Source: Cymbidium sinense
Lineage: Eukaryota > Streptophyta > Magnoliopsida > Asparagales > Orchidaceae
Length of the DNA: 64,000 nt
Direction of reading: 5' to 3'
Assembly (NCBI GenBank): GCA_021442155.1
Contig: CM038221.1
Span: 148,357,601-148,421,600, forward strand
Numbering within the stretch: position 1 is the first letter of the stretch; every line of letters starts with the position of its first letter. The translations under genes were made by a program, and so were the position numbers. This document shows, piece by piece, positions 1 to 11,729 of this stretch. The notes under the pieces are model-generated. The model was given only the letters and a program-made list of their open reading frames with translations, made no database searches and was not told the DNA's origin.

Positions 1-88
1 TCAGTATCTTTAGCATTGATTATAGCATTAGCCAGGCAGATGTTGGCTCGCCTAGTCAGATGATGAACTATGTGCTCTAAAGATCCAT
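1..88 (-). pseudogene. Ty3/gypsy gag N-terminus, broken
   Basis: This is the first ~30 codons of a gypsy-type gag frame read leftwards from an ATG at 86-88. The reading ANICLANAIINAKDT matches ANIRLANSIINTGD at the same place in the better preserved copy whose ATG is at 36,001-36,003. The fourth codon is a stop and the alignment needs a frame change, so it is inactive. The rest of the element lies beyond the left edge of the window. It belongs with the primer-binding site at 233-250 and the LTR that follows. The family assignment rests on the second copy, which also carries gag and protease regions. Confidence 0.6.
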
Positions 89-232
89 TAACATAAAAAG
101 CAAACAGGTTAACCATAAGGATATGATTAGCTTAGATTTAGTTTCATTGATAATTGATTTTTATTTAATTTTTTTATACTCCACTATTACTATAGCTTAG
201 ATTCAACTAGCCAAAGATGGAAAGAGAAACAT

Positions 233-250
233 GTCCCCAGCAGAGTCGCT
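233..250 (-). other. Retrotransposon primer-binding site
   Basis: On the minus strand this reads agcgactctgctggggac. That is the usual TGGCGACTC...GGGGA primer-binding motif of plant Tat/Ogre-type gypsy elements, here with TGG changed to TAG. It sits between the gag start (88) and the LTR edge (about 251), the expected order for a minus-strand element. The identity of the primer tRNA (probably Arg) is inferred from the family, not checked. Confidence 0.6.
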
Positions 251-1181
251 AAAAATCCGTGGGCTTCAAAAATTATCAGGAAGAGAGTGGTTAGGGTCAG
301 AGATTGAAATTTTGGAAAGGCGAGATGTAATAGTAGATAAGACACTACCCAGAGATTTTGCTCTCATTTTATGAGGACTTTAGATCTGGTTCTAGGTTTC
401 TATAGGCACAAGCACCTATAGTTAATTACCCCTCGCAATACTGAGAGAGAACTTTGATTAAGGCTAGTTGTTATGCCGCTTAGTGCGTAGCGTATAATAG
501 CAGCATGTGGAGTTTTAGAATTCAAATTTATGAAATTCATTATATTTAACTTAAGCGAGATGGTTGGGAAGAGGCGTGCATCTAGATCCCATGATTCCAT
601 CATCCATCGTGTAGTCCTTAGTCTACTTAGTCAGAGGAGGTAGTTGACCCAACGTCGAAGGATCCTTATCGAACACATGGGTTACGTCAAATAAATCTTC
701 TGAGACTGGGTGATGTTTGTCTAAGAAGACATGCTTAAGCCTACCTTAGCTAACAGAGGGCTTTTTGTCCAATCAAGTATATCCAATGGTTTACAACTCA
801 AAAGGAAGAGCCATTGGAGAACATCTGACTACATGATCGTAATATAATGGTTTCATTTGGCGGCAACCATCGGAGGACTCGATAAATCGTATCATGTGTA
901 GAATCTTGGCCAAACCACGCAGTCAGAGGACACAGGCCACATCCTTGCTGGCATGAGATTTTTTGAGAGTAAACATAATTGTGTGCTTGATTTGACTTTG
1001 GCTCCTTTTTGAGCTAGGGTTTTCTTAATTTGTCATCTATGACAAACTATTATGAAAGGTGAATTGAATGGAGTTTGCGTTAAACTTTTGGATTGAATTT
1101 CATTTAGACTAAATTATGCATTTAGATTGATTTTCAATCTAAATTAATTTGTTTTAAAATTATAATCATATTTTGATTGAA

Positions 1182-2145
1182 GTATCCCCTCCAGTTAAAA
1201 TTTTCATTTAACATGGCCATCATCGGGGTGATTTATTGATTGAATTAAATATATTTGAGAACTTTAGATCCTGTCGACTCTATTTAGCTCCTAACAGAGG
1301 ACCGGATCTACTATCACATGATAGAATTAGCTTCTCAGCTATTTTACTAAGTTGAAATTCTTATAATAGATTTTTAAGTTTTGTTAACCCAGACCCAATC
1401 CTAAGACTAATCCGGGAATCAACCCACACAGCATCCTCAGACACTGAGTTTAAGCATTCAACATAGTGTCGGGGACCATGCGGGTGTATTTAGAATACTT
1501 GCACACTTTTGCAGTATTAAATTTGAGTTTAACCATACTTTATAATGTGTGCAAGAGTTCAATTGAAGTCTTAATTAATGCCTTCTATTTGCTTGTACGA
1601 TGTGTTGCGAATCTGGTGACGTGTGTGGAGCAAAATTATATTTATATTTGCATTAATAATTGATTTTGATTAATTCAATTTGAGCTTGCAAGCACATTTT
1701 GATGGTAAGTATCCCCTTGGGTTGAAATCTTCATTCAACACAGCCATCATCGGGGTGGTTTATTGATTGAATCAAATATATTTGAGAACTTTAGATCCTG
1801 TCGACTCTTTTTAGCTCTTAACAGAGGACCGGATCTACTATCACATGACAGAATTAGCTTCTCAGATATTTTACTAAGTTAAAATTCTTATAATAGATTT
1901 TTAGGTTTTGTTAACCCGACCGAGTCCTAAGACTAAACTGGGAATCAACCCACGCAACATCCTCAGACACTGAGTTTAAGCATTCAACATAGTATCGGGG
2001 ACCATGCAAGTGTATTTAAGAATGCTTACATACTTTCAAAATATTAAATTTGAGTTTTAATCATACTTTATAAAGTGTGCAAGAGTTTAATTGAATCTTT
2101 AATTAACACCTTCTGTTTGTTTGTATGATATGTTGCGAATCCAGT
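1182..2145 (-). repeat. Two-unit tandem duplication, period ~527 bp, inside the LTR
   Basis: The block beginning gtatcccct at 1,182 recurs at 1,709 and stays alignable for about 430 bp, including the atcatcggggtg motif and the segment around tgtcggggaccatgc (1,467) and tatcggggaccatgc (1,992). Mismatches are scattered, so the duplication is old. Confidence 0.75.
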
Positions 2146-2157
2146 GGCATTAGAATT

Positions 2158-2760
2158 TCTTATAGATTGATCTAATATCTTATTAGATTTTTCAGATTAA
2201 TATTTAATTGATTCCAATTTAGCCCGTGCAGCCTTTTTCAGACATTAAAATTTGCACTTTAAATCTTTATGTCCGAGCACATGCAGGTGTATCTAAGAAT
2301 GCCTTAATTAACGCCTTATGTTCGCTTGTATAATATGTTGTGAATCCTATGGCGTAGAAGATGTTATAGATTGATCTAATATCTTATTAAATTTTTCAAA
2401 TAAATATTTTATTGATTCTAGTTTAGCCTGCACAACCTTTTTAGACATTAAAATTTACACTTTGAATCTTTATGTCTGAGCACATGCAGTGTATCTAAGA
2501 ATGCCTTAATTAACATCTTCTCTATGCGATGTGTTCTGAATTGATTGAGAAGATGTTATAGATTGATCAATATCTTATTAGAATTTTCATATTAATATTT
2601 AATTGATTCCAATTTAGCCTGCGCAGCCTTTTCAGACATTAAAATTTGCACTTTAAATCTATATGTCCGAGCACATGCACGTGTATCCAAGACTGCCTTA
2701 ACTAACGCATTCTGTTCCCTTGTACCAAGGGTTGTGAATCCGGTGGCGTAAAGTGCTTTA
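2158..2760 (-). repeat. Three-unit tandem repeat, period ~195 bp
   Basis: Units start near 2,158, 2,361 and 2,549 with ttatagattgatc and each contains ttcagacattaaaattt or a close variant followed by gagcacatgca. A fourth, eroded start lies near 2,757. The array lies inside the LTR of gypsy copy A. Confidence 0.7.
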
Positions 2761-3059
2761 GATCTTGTTCAATTGTTTATATTAGTATTTATTTATTTGC
2801 ATTTAGTTTATAGCTCATTGAATTCTCTAAGTTTCAATGAAACTTAGCTCGTGATCGCTAAAAAGCTTACAGACTCATTCTCATTTAAGGACCTTTAAAA
2901 TTATTTTTGTGAGTAGGTTTGGCTTTGATTCATTATTTTATTTAAATTTAACTTAAACTTATTAATACTCCTATTTAATCATATTTAAGCTTTATGTCAA
3001 TCCAAATTTCAGACCTATCTTCCCACATAGGGGCTATATCACTATTAGCCTTTCCACTC

Positions 3060-3665
3060 TTGAGCATAATGTCATGTCTTGTGACACTGCGGCAATGAAT
3101 CTTCTACCTGTTAGCTCTACTGAGCATAATAGGGTCTTCAAATACCTGCATAAAAGAGCATATATATTAGTTTATTCTTTAATTTATCATTCTCAAATAG
3201 CTCAATTTAAGCTCGTTAATACTTTTATTTGTTCTTATTTAAGTCTCCCATTAATCCAAAATTTGTGACCTCCCATGATCGAGGGCTTTGAGTCTATTCA
3301 CCTTCCGCCACTCTATTAGCGGTCTGTCTTGCGACACTGCGGTTGTAGTCTTCTACCTGTTAGCTCTACTGAGCATAATAGGGTCTTCAAACACCTCCAA
3401 TTTTAATTCAGATTTTAATTTTGAGCTTTGAGTCCATTTTATATTAAATTAATTAAGTTCTCTGCGGTTTGAATTTGGCGCCTCCGGTGTCTTCCCACAT
3501 AGTGCAGCTATTTAACATTCCGTATCTGAGCATAATGATCAGTGTCTTGTGACACTATGACTGTGGTCTTCTACCCGTTAGCTCTATTGAGTATAATAGG
3601 GTCTTCAAACTCATCATCTCTACTAAGCATAACGAGATCTTCATACCTACATAACACAAAATATA
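3060..3665 (-). repeat. Three-unit tandem repeat, period ~235 bp, with hairpin-like core
   Basis: The motif tcttgtgacact recurs near 3,077, 3,327 and 3,545, each followed by a gttagctctactgagcataat-like segment. Read on the minus strand these units are related to the repeats at 54,001-54,560, 62,825-63,370 and 23,480-23,900. GCTC-TACT-GAGC within the unit can pair as a short hairpin. Confidence 0.65.
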
Positions 3666-3711
3666 CATATATATTTTTGCATGTTAATTTTTATCTTCTC
3701 CTCATAAGCTC

Positions 3712-4250
3712 ATCTCAAGCTTAGGCCAGCATTATCTTCATCATTCTCATAATCACTGAAGAGCTCCTCATCTGTCATGGAGTCAGGAACACTGCAAGAC
3801 TTCATGCTGATAACTACATGATGCACATTGTACACCTTAGCGTTCCATGGCCCAACCATTTTCGACCTTTGCTGCTTTCTCCATGGAACTAGCACCGAAC
3901 GGGTGACATCAAGCTTGGACAAAGAACATTGGTTCTCAACAGAGCATCAGCCTCCTGTTGCAATTCCACATCAAAAGTCAAGCCCCCTGCCCCATCCAAA
4001 GCATTGAGTACCTCCTTATCCTTATGTGATATTATGTATAAGCTAACATGTTTCACCTTCCGTCAACTGAACCTCCTCCCAAAAAATAAAATGCTCTACT
4101 CGGATCGCTTGATCTTCAAACCATCGAAGCTGGAAGCATCTTATCTGCTCTCAGATTTGGTCCCCTCTTCCATATCTTGTAGGTGTCAAATGGAGAGATT
4201 CTTGATATGAAAGGAATCACGGAGCTCTCGAAATGGAATTTGATCTCCAT
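3712..4250 (-). pseudogene. Ankyrin-repeat/GPCR-chaperone-type gene, C-terminal fragment
   Basis: Read on the minus strand from 4,250, the frames give FESSVIPFISRISPFDTYK and then IWKRGPNLRADK. These are hallmarks of the GPCR-chaperone region of plant ankyrin repeat domain-containing proteins (ANKRD13-like). A frame change leads into FDGLKIKRSE, then SHKDKEVLNALDGAGG, and another gives LDVTRSVLVPWRKQQ, MVGPWNAKVYNVHHVV and MTDEEL. The order matches the family. The N-terminal ankyrin repeats are not seen. At least two frameshifts and several stops (for example after the KRSE motif) show it is dead. In its sense direction it runs straight into the 5' LTR of gypsy copy A. The in vivo function of the parent family is only loosely known (ubiquitin-linked or chaperone-like roles). 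Confidence 0.78.
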
Positions 4251-4825
4251 ATAGAAATCTCTGATTCATGGCGCCACAATGTAGATTCGATGACACCACT
4301 TGCCCCAAGCCAAGACCTGCCGGATGATCTTTGAGATTTGTTCCTCTCATGGACTCTTGAAGAGGGCTCCAATGAAGAGATTGTCACAACCTCACCCTCG
4401 GCTAACCTAAAACTTCGACGTCACAAAAGGGATAGAGGAGTCACGGCGGCGGTCATAAGCATAGCCGATGGAAGGAGCATCATCCCCGCCACTTGTTGAA
4501 GAGTAAGTGGTCAAGTCGAGGAGTGGCGGGACTAGGATGGGTCGCAGCTTGGACGACGATTGGTCCTCCGCTCGACTTGAGATGCGAGCAAAGATCTCCT
4601 TAATCAAAGCTCCCATGTTAGAAGAAACAAGGAGGTATCATCTCAAGGTTCGTCACACCGCTCATTCAACGCCAGATCACATATCATTGAGGTCAAAACA
4701 AAAAGGTAATTAGTGTCTTTCTTCAATTCGGTCATTGTCTTAGGATTAAGAGAGAGATTGGTATTGGATGGACTTATCGATTGGAGAAAATCCGGAGCGC
4801 GTGTGGCTATGAGAAAAGAGACCTG
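4251..4825 (-). other. Unassigned sequence upstream of the ankyrin-type fragment
   Basis: There are two open minus-strand stretches (4,407-4,616 and 4,643-4,951). The first begins MGALIKEIFARISSRAED and is moderately GC-rich compared with the surroundings. They could be upstream exons of the ankyrin-type gene or another captured fragment. I recognise no family in either, and the second runs into the terminal arm. Confidence 0.3.
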
Positions 4826-6568
4826 AGAGGAGAGAAATATTACCGAGTCCGCATGTAGCTTTACGTGCGGACTCCAATCCACGTGTCCAGTTTTTTTTCC
4901 CGCTTTAGTGCTTGCAGCGATGAACTGGACGTGAAGGGATGACATATTCATGATGCCATTACGCTTCCCCGCTCCTGTCTATTCAAACAAGTAGAAAAGC
5001 ATCGTTAGAATGCGCGACAGGAATTTAAAAGAAATATATAGATAGATTTAGGGTTTAGGGTGTAATTTTTTCAGGCAAATCGAGCTCAAAAGAGAAATAG
5101 AAAATCTCATTTCCTTTTTACAAAAGAACCATGAAGATGGAGAACTTTGAGGAAATAGCAACCAATTTAGCTAAGGATGTATTAAATAAAAATTCATTGG
5201 TAATGTATCTCGTATAATTTTTCTACGATTTGTTAGTGATATTCCTGGTCTATCTGAAGAGAATATGCTCATTACATTCCATGAGAAGCAATTTGGATGC
5301 TGTTTGGTTGAATTTTTTCTTTTTTGTGTTATTTTGTATATGTACTCTCTGTACCTCTCTTGAGGGTACAGAGCATTTAGGGACTTCTTTTTCAAGTTTA
5401 TTTTGCCTGTTTCTTGAGATTATATTTAAGGCATTCCAATGGAAGCAATTTGATGGCTGCTTGGATGATTTCTAGGTGTTTTTTGCATTTGTACTCTTTA
5501 TACCTCTCTGGAGGGTACATAATATTTAAGGCCTTTTTTTCCCAATTTATTTTGCCTGGTTCTTGAGATTATGTTCATTACATTCCAATGGAAGCAATTT
5601 GATGGCTGCTTTGATGATTTCTGGGTGGTTTTTTTGCATCTGTACTCTCTGTACCTCTCTGGAGGTGAGTATTTAGGGACTTCTTTTTCCAGTTTATTCT
5701 ATATATTTCTTGAGATTATATTCATTACATTCAAATATAAGCAATTTGGAGGCTGTTTGGATAGTTTTTGGGAGTTTTTCTAGCATCTGTACTCTCTATA
5801 CCTCTCTTGTAGGTACAGATCATTTAGGGCCAACTTTTTTCAGTTTATCTTGCCTTCTTCTTGAGATTATATTTAGGGCATTCCAATGAAAGCAATCTGG
5901 AGGCTGTTTGGATAGTTTCTAGGGGGTATTTTGCATCTGTACTCTCTGTACCTCTCTTGAGGGTACAGATCATTTAGGGCTGACTTTTTTTAGTTTATTT
6001 TGCCTGGTTCTTGAGATTATGTTCATTACATTCTAATGGAAGCATTTGGAGGCTGTTTGGATAGTTTTTGTGGGGTTTTTTGCATCTGTACTCTCTGTAC
6101 CTCTCTTGAGAGTACAGACCATTTATGACCTTTTTCACGTTTCTTTGGCTGGTTCGAGTTTATGTTTAGGAATTCCAATGAAAGTAATTTGAAGGTCGTT
6201 TGGATGGTTTCGGGGATATTTTGCATTCTCATGCCTCTCTTGAGGCTCTGAGATCATTTATGAAATTTTTTTCTAGTTTATTTTGGCCTTCTTGGAGTAA
6301 ATATGTTCATTACATTACATCATGCTTAGAGGGTGACCGGTTGTTTTTTATAAGTTTTTTCTCAGACTCTCAGTACCTCTCTTGAGTACGTAACATTTAG
6401 CCTTTTTCCAATTTATTTTGCCTATTTATTGAGATTATGTTTAGGGCATTCCAATGGAAGCAATTTGAAAGTTGTTTGGATGGTTTTTGGGAGGTTTTTG
6501 GCATCTGTACTCTCTGTACCTCTATTGAGGGTATAGATCTTTTATGATCTTTTTTCCAGTTTATTTTT
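4826..6568 (+). mobile_element. Left long terminal inverted arm (MULE-like)
   Basis: The arm matches 51,115-52,763 in inverted orientation. From the outside in, shared segments are gaggagagaaatattac (4,827) versus the inverted sequence ending at 52,763, gtagctttacgtgcggact (4,855) versus 52,722-52,738, the telomere-like tttagggtttagggt (5,047) versus 52,539-52,552, the segment gagaaatagaaaatctcatt (5,093), and then the 147-bp array. Both arms are about 1.65-1.75 kb. Long inverted arms with internal tandem repeats fit Mutator-like elements. I could not see a 9-bp target duplication outside the arms. Confidence 0.75.
5335..6560 (+). repeat. Array 1: ~9 tandem units of ~147 bp (family 1)
   Basis: The anchor tctctgtacctctcttgagg recurs near 5,352, 5,500, 5,650, 5,798, 5,950, 6,098, 6,372 and 6,518, with one eroded unit near 6,230. 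Each unit also carries ttgagattatgttcatta and ccaatggaagcaattt. One variant unit (6,290-6,360) contains gagggtgaccgg and marks the same position in the right arm. Short ORFs here are by-products of the repeat. Confidence 0.9.
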
Positions 6569-6579
6569 CCCGATTTACA

Positions 6580-9070
6580 CTTGACGAAGCTTCCCGTCAG
6601 ATGTTGGTGTTGTATGTCGAAGTGGAAGATGTTAATATTTCATCCACATCAACTGATCCCGTAGTAAGGTCAGCCACAAACACATACATAGGATTTCATC
6701 GCACAAGAACATCCGGGGATACAACGCAGCTCTGATGAGTTTATTCTTGGGTAGTATATCGTTATAATTTATCTGATTATACTTGTAACATTTAATATGA
6801 TAATTAGTTTCTAAACTTATAAGTTATGTGGTAGTGATGATATCTACCGTTGGATGAACCGTATGTGCGAGAGTCTTTGCGGTTGGAGATGAGTATCGGT
6901 ATGAGTAGTGGCTCAAGTAGTGAGTCCGATCGGTATTAGTGATGATGATTGTTCACGGGTTAGAAACCACGTACTTGAGAATATGACAATCATAATCTAT
7001 TGAGAACTCATTTTAATATTGATAGTGAGAGTCAAATGTTGTCCACAAACAGTATGTGATGTGTAAAACTACGTGATGGGACAACAATGTTTACTTTGGC
7101 ATTTCAAGCCTAAATGATGAAATTGAAATTCCAAATGACATTGCGAAGGTATGTATTTGCAACTGATGCAATTTGCTATTCGGGTGGTCCATAAATAATG
7201 TTCACTTACCTCTAACGAAGAACGGAAGAACTACGTTGTATGTGCGCACGATAGTCTAGAAGTAATTGGCATTTGCATTGGCGGCAGACGATTAGGGGTG
7301 CTTGGAGAATATCAAAAGTTGGTGAAAATCATAGATGTGTCAATGCAGAAGTTCATCGGTCATCATTGTAGTTCAAATTTCATAGCTACTACATCAAACT
7401 TGATCGACCGATTGATTTGAAACTTAGAGAGATTATAGGTAGGATGGAGTCAAAATTCAATGTTAAAGTTTCATATATGAAGCATGGGATGCAAGGCGTA
7501 AGGCAATAAAAGCAATATTCGATACCTGGGAAGAGTCCTATAGGACTCTCAGTCATATGCAATCAGTTTCTACTACTTTACCTGGTACAGTCTACAGAAT
7601 TCAATCTACCACTACGCAACAATTTCAAAGACTTTTTTGGGCTTTTGGACCTTCAATAATGGGATGGAGTTGCTGCAGACCAGTGTTGAGCTTAGACGAT
7701 ACTTTTCTATTGGGCAAGTATCGTGGCACATTATTAACTGTCGTAGGAATCGACGGCAATAATGGGTTGTTTCCTCTAGCTTTTGCTATTGTGGAATCAG
7801 AGAATGTTGATTCGTGGTTGTGATTTTTGTTGTGTTTGCATGATATGTTACCCGTAGTGTCTAGTAGACGTGATTTATGCATAATATCTGATAAACATGC
7901 TGGTCTCTTGCGTGGATGCAAAGAGATTTTTCCTTGGGCAGCGCAGTGGATAGGCATTGTTTGCCATTTGCATGAAAATTTTAAAAAAGTCATACGGAAT
8001 TGCTGATGTTGAGTTTCTATGCCAAAAGATGTATATGGCGGTGTAACGATGATTCAATTCAACCTTAATGCTAGATATTAAAATGTTAAAGAAGAAGCGT
8101 ACAATTGGCTTGTAGAGCGTGACCTTGTAAAATGGTCCCTTGTGCACGATGGTGGTATGCATTATGGGACAATGACAATAAATGCATCTGAGTGCTTTAA
8201 CGGTGTACTGAAACGGGCACATGGTTTATCAATTCAGGCTTTAATCACTGCTATCTATTATAACTTAGTGGCTTTGTTCATGAAACGATTATCCACTGCT
8301 ACTCAGCAAGAGGAAGTCAACTTGTCTATTTATACCCATTGGTTCTCCACACTATTACAGCGCACTGAAAGGGAGGCTAGGCATTTCCTTGTTCCTGTGA
8401 ATATCAACCCACATGAGATGCAAGTTTTTGACAGGTCCAGCCGATCATTCAGAGTTGATTTACTAGATAATGGCCTATGTGTTTGTAATTATGACAGAAC
8501 AATCATATATCATTATCCATGCCCACATGTGATTGTCGCATTGGGATTTCGACGGTTAAACCATCTCACGTGTGTGTCACAGTACTACACTCTGCAGTTG
8601 TATAAGCTGACATACATAAATGAATTTCATACTCTACCAGATCGCTCTGATTGGCCATCATTCAGTGAAGAGGATGGATTAGTCACTACTAACTTTAGAA
8701 GGTTAGCCGACCATCTGAATAGATTGAACACAATGGATGAAAATGTAGGTTCCAGTAGCAGAGCTTGTAGCATATGCAAAACATCTGGTCACTACAAGTC
8801 ATCGTGCCCTCATAACATTGACAGTCGACGGTACATTTTTCAAAAGGATACTGCTTATTTTTCTCTTTCAGGTTGCACTGATCTACTTAGATTTTACGAT
8901 ATTACCACTAATATATTTGAGATTCTTTTCTGACAGGTACGATGGTAGAGGGCCACCGCTGCTAATACAGGCTCTCATAGAGGAGGAAGGCAGTTGTCAC
9001 ACGGTGTTGGGTTTAGGACAGTGTCTATACTACATTTTATTTTTCTGTTTCATTATAGATTTTAGAGTCA
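6580..9070 (+). pseudogene. MuDR-like MULE transposase, degraded
   Basis: Pieces of one transposase lie in order on the plus strand. An N-terminal segment is at 6,580-6,735 (VLYVEVEDVNISS). A DNA-binding and upstream region at 7,150-7,560 has several stops. The MULE catalytic domain runs from about 7,620 to 8,240, with LSLDDTFLLGKYRGTLL (first Asp), PLAFAIVESENVDSW, ISDKHAGL (second Asp) and NASECFNGVLKRA (Glu). A SWIM zinc finger follows at about 8,470-8,540 (CVCNYDRTIIYHYPCPH), then a zinc knuckle CSICKTSGHYKSSC near 8,765-8,810. A TGA at 7,820-7,822 ends one frame, and frame changes occur around 7,940-8,140. The enzyme family cuts and pastes DNA at terminal inverted repeats. This copy cannot encode a full protein. 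A C-terminal motif GGRQLSHGVGFR (8,982-9,018) recurs in the neighbouring PMD gene. Confidence 0.9.
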
Positions 9071-9099
9071 TGTACAAGCTAACTTTGATTATGACATAA

Positions 9100-10110
9100 T
9101 GAATTTTTGTTTCTTGTCCATCTGTGAAATGAATTGGTTGATTAGTGTATGTTTATCTGCTCAAATTGGGAAATAATGGTGAGGAAATTAAGATACTACT
9201 GTATGTTTATTTCAGTGTTAGTACAATATCACAATTATTCATATGTTATAAATGTAGCACTAATCTAATAAGTAAAACAAAACTCAATAAAAACAATTTA
9301 GATACTACTATATGTTCGCCAACTTCGGTTGGATGGAAGGTGATCACGCAGCTTCTAAAATGCTGTATGAAAAGAATTTGATTCGCCAACTCCGGTAGAA
9401 TTAAGATATCTGAAAGATAACTGAAACCAGTCGCCAATTACTGGGCGACTGGCTCAAACTTCAATTAGTGGGGAAGATCCACCTACTTATATTCTTCAGA
9501 GCGACACAGACACAGCGGTTGCATGCTGGAAGTTAAAAATTTGCTATTTAGGATTTCTGTAGTTGTAGGAAGTTAGAACTGAAATAATTTGTTGTAATAC
9601 TTTAATATATGGTGTATATGAGTATACACATAGGCATATAAGTATGTATATCAATATAATTATATATGTATTAGCACTAACTTTTTCTCATTTCTTTTCT
9701 ATTGTAGCAAACCTGAACATTGAATTTTTTTAAATCAACAAGATAATTTATATACATTGTAGCATTATATAATGAGTTAGCACCATCCAACATACTATCT
9801 GTATTAAATTTGACCATTTTGGTGCTAATCATGATGGTTTCAATATCTATGCATACATACATAAGAATAATATATAAACATCCAATTTTGTTTGGTGCTA
9901 ATCTTGAAGTCATTAATGGAAATAGGCAAACAACTACTTTTAGTCAAGCAGTAATAAAAAATATATATATAAATAAGAACAATTAAAATGATAAGTTCAA
10001 CACTCTTACAACTCGTTGGAGCGACACAAGCCCACTTCTAAATCTTCTACAACTAAGATTACACTTTATGTATGCAATTTTAAATCTACACAAATGAAAA
10101 CATTTACACT
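9100..10110. other. Spacer between convergent MULE and PMD genes
   Basis: This is AT-rich sequence with no recognisable coding region. At 9,429-9,450 lies agtcgccaattactgggcga, a near-palindrome whose sequence resembles the stronger inverted repeat at 12,501-12,549. The rest shows poly-AT stretches only. Confidence 0.5.
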
Positions 10111-11729
10111 CTGAAAGATCGAACTCCTAAACCCTACCCTGTGAGACAACTGCCTTCCTCCGGTTCTGCGGTAGCACTCCTGTGTGTGTCGGTACGACGA
10201 GATGGACGATCACGCAGGTGATGCTGGCCCTCTAGTGCAATATCCTCGGCGCTGTGAGACATATCATCCTGTGATGGGAATATAGGTGGTCGAGTCATAT
10301 GGCCGTATGTAGAAGGTCGGATCGGCATACATAGAAGGACTGGATCGATACGTAAAAGGACATGGATCAGTGGAAGTAGATGGACCCGGTCATCTTTGCG
10401 ACACCCTCACAAGGCACCGATCTGTAATATGTGTCATCAATACATTCATCAAGGTCTCGCATATCATCTCGACCTATCAACATCGGTAAGTGGTGATCAT
10501 CCACAACGACCGGTATGGCTGAAATATGTCCCGAAGTTGCGCGATATGGTCCTTACACAAAAAAATAGCATGTAAAATTATCACTTACAAAAATATTGAA
10601 TATTTACTTATATCATAACTTACATAAAGACGCTCCACGGTGTTCTAGCGTAGTGTAAGTGGTGAGGATCTGTCAGGCGCTAGTAAGTACAAAGAAGCCC
10701 ACGATCTGAACCGGTGCATGGTAGCGGTCTTCACGTCCACGACCTCATCTAGGCCCTCGATGAGGCAATTCCTCCGCCTCTCTCCGAAGCAATGTGTGGT
10801 GGTAATCAACCCTCGCATCTGCTTACCATCGCGACCCTTTTGAAACTAGGGTCAATGGGGCTACATCTACTGGGAATAAGGCGGAAGCGCCTCTCTCTAA
10901 AATACCACTCAACCCTCTTCAAGTGATAAGAGGGACTCGCTAACCATATGTCGCCTATAGAATATCGATAGATGTCGTGATCTCGCTCACTGCGACTCCC
11001 AGATCACCTACACGTATGATAAAATTATGTTAAAACATAATCTACATTACAGCTATTTAGACTAAAGTTTTAACTACAGATCCAACTGTGTGCATCCATC
11101 TAGCTCATTTCAGTATTTGTAATATTATTGGCTATTGGATACTTCTCATTCCACGCACGTAAAATAGTTTAAAATATATATAAGTGCATAAAATGAAAGT
11201 GTAGTTAACACACATACCTCAAACCAATCGAGACCAGAAGCTCTGCAGGATATGGCACATGTAAAGTCGGCCTACCCACATGAATATGCTCCCAAGCCCA
11301 AATCTGAAGGAGGTGTAGGCAACCAGCCATGTTGGCCCTGCTGGGTCTAGTCGACTCGTGCATCTCCCTATACAGATGAGCCAAAACTGCTCCACCTATA
11401 AACATCATGCTAAAAGCATCCGGATCCTCCAGAGTGGTAAAATCGTAGGTGGACCTCACGAACCGAAGTATCAGGCGGTAGAAGCGACCAATCGAAATAA
11501 AATATAAGCCGCATGTGCCGGAAGAACTCCTCGTGCTCGGTGTCATATGACTCTCAGTAGTCCACCTAAGCCACCTGATGGCATGCATATCTAGCATGTG
11601 CACGGCCCATCTCGTCGACTGATATGCGACGATCGGATCATGGTACATCATGCCTGGTAATGGGTGTCGTCCTAACAAATCATCGCAGCAACTTAGGTCA
11701 AGTGGCCATTTGTGCTTGGTTTGGTTCAA
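10110..11729 (-). pseudogene. Plant mobile domain (PMD) gene, probably inactive
   Basis: The 11,205-11,729 segment encodes about 175 residues typical of the aminotransferase-like plant mobile domain (proteins often labelled serine/threonine phosphatase 7 long form homologs). It includes FIGGAVLAHLYREMHE, CLHLLQIWAWEHIHVGRP and a preceding GRFYRLILRFV. Downstream on the minus strand, 10,590-10,990 continues with HDIYRYSIGDIWLASPSYHL and PSFKRVAMVSRCEG before stops. A further open piece lies at 10,134-10,380 and ends with GGRQLSHRVGFR in an alternative frame. PMD proteins occur both as host silencing factors (MAIN/MAIL type) and inside transposons. The arrangement here, tail to tail with a MULE transposase, favours a transposon gene. 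Introns or frameshifts between the pieces cannot be told apart from the sequence alone. Confidence 0.78.

Larger units (their letters stand above)
251..3695 (-). mobile_element. Long 5' LTR of gypsy copy A
   Basis: The LTR and leader are recognised by homology to an inverted copy at 54,001-56,360 and a partial direct copy at 36,288-36,895. Shared landmarks include the stretch at 340-460 (matching 56,150-56,260 inverted) and the segment at 1,380-1,490 (matching 55,290-55,400 inverted). It contains three nested tandem repeat zones, listed separately. The left edge is set by the primer-binding site. The right edge is set by the start of the ankyrin-type fragment near 3,700. No coding capacity was found inside; short ORFs here have no family match. 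Confidence 0.7.

Noticed and set aside
5230..6385. Hydrophobic ORFs suggesting small membrane proteins
   Set aside because: They arise from tandem repeat units and recur with the same period in arrays 3 and 4.
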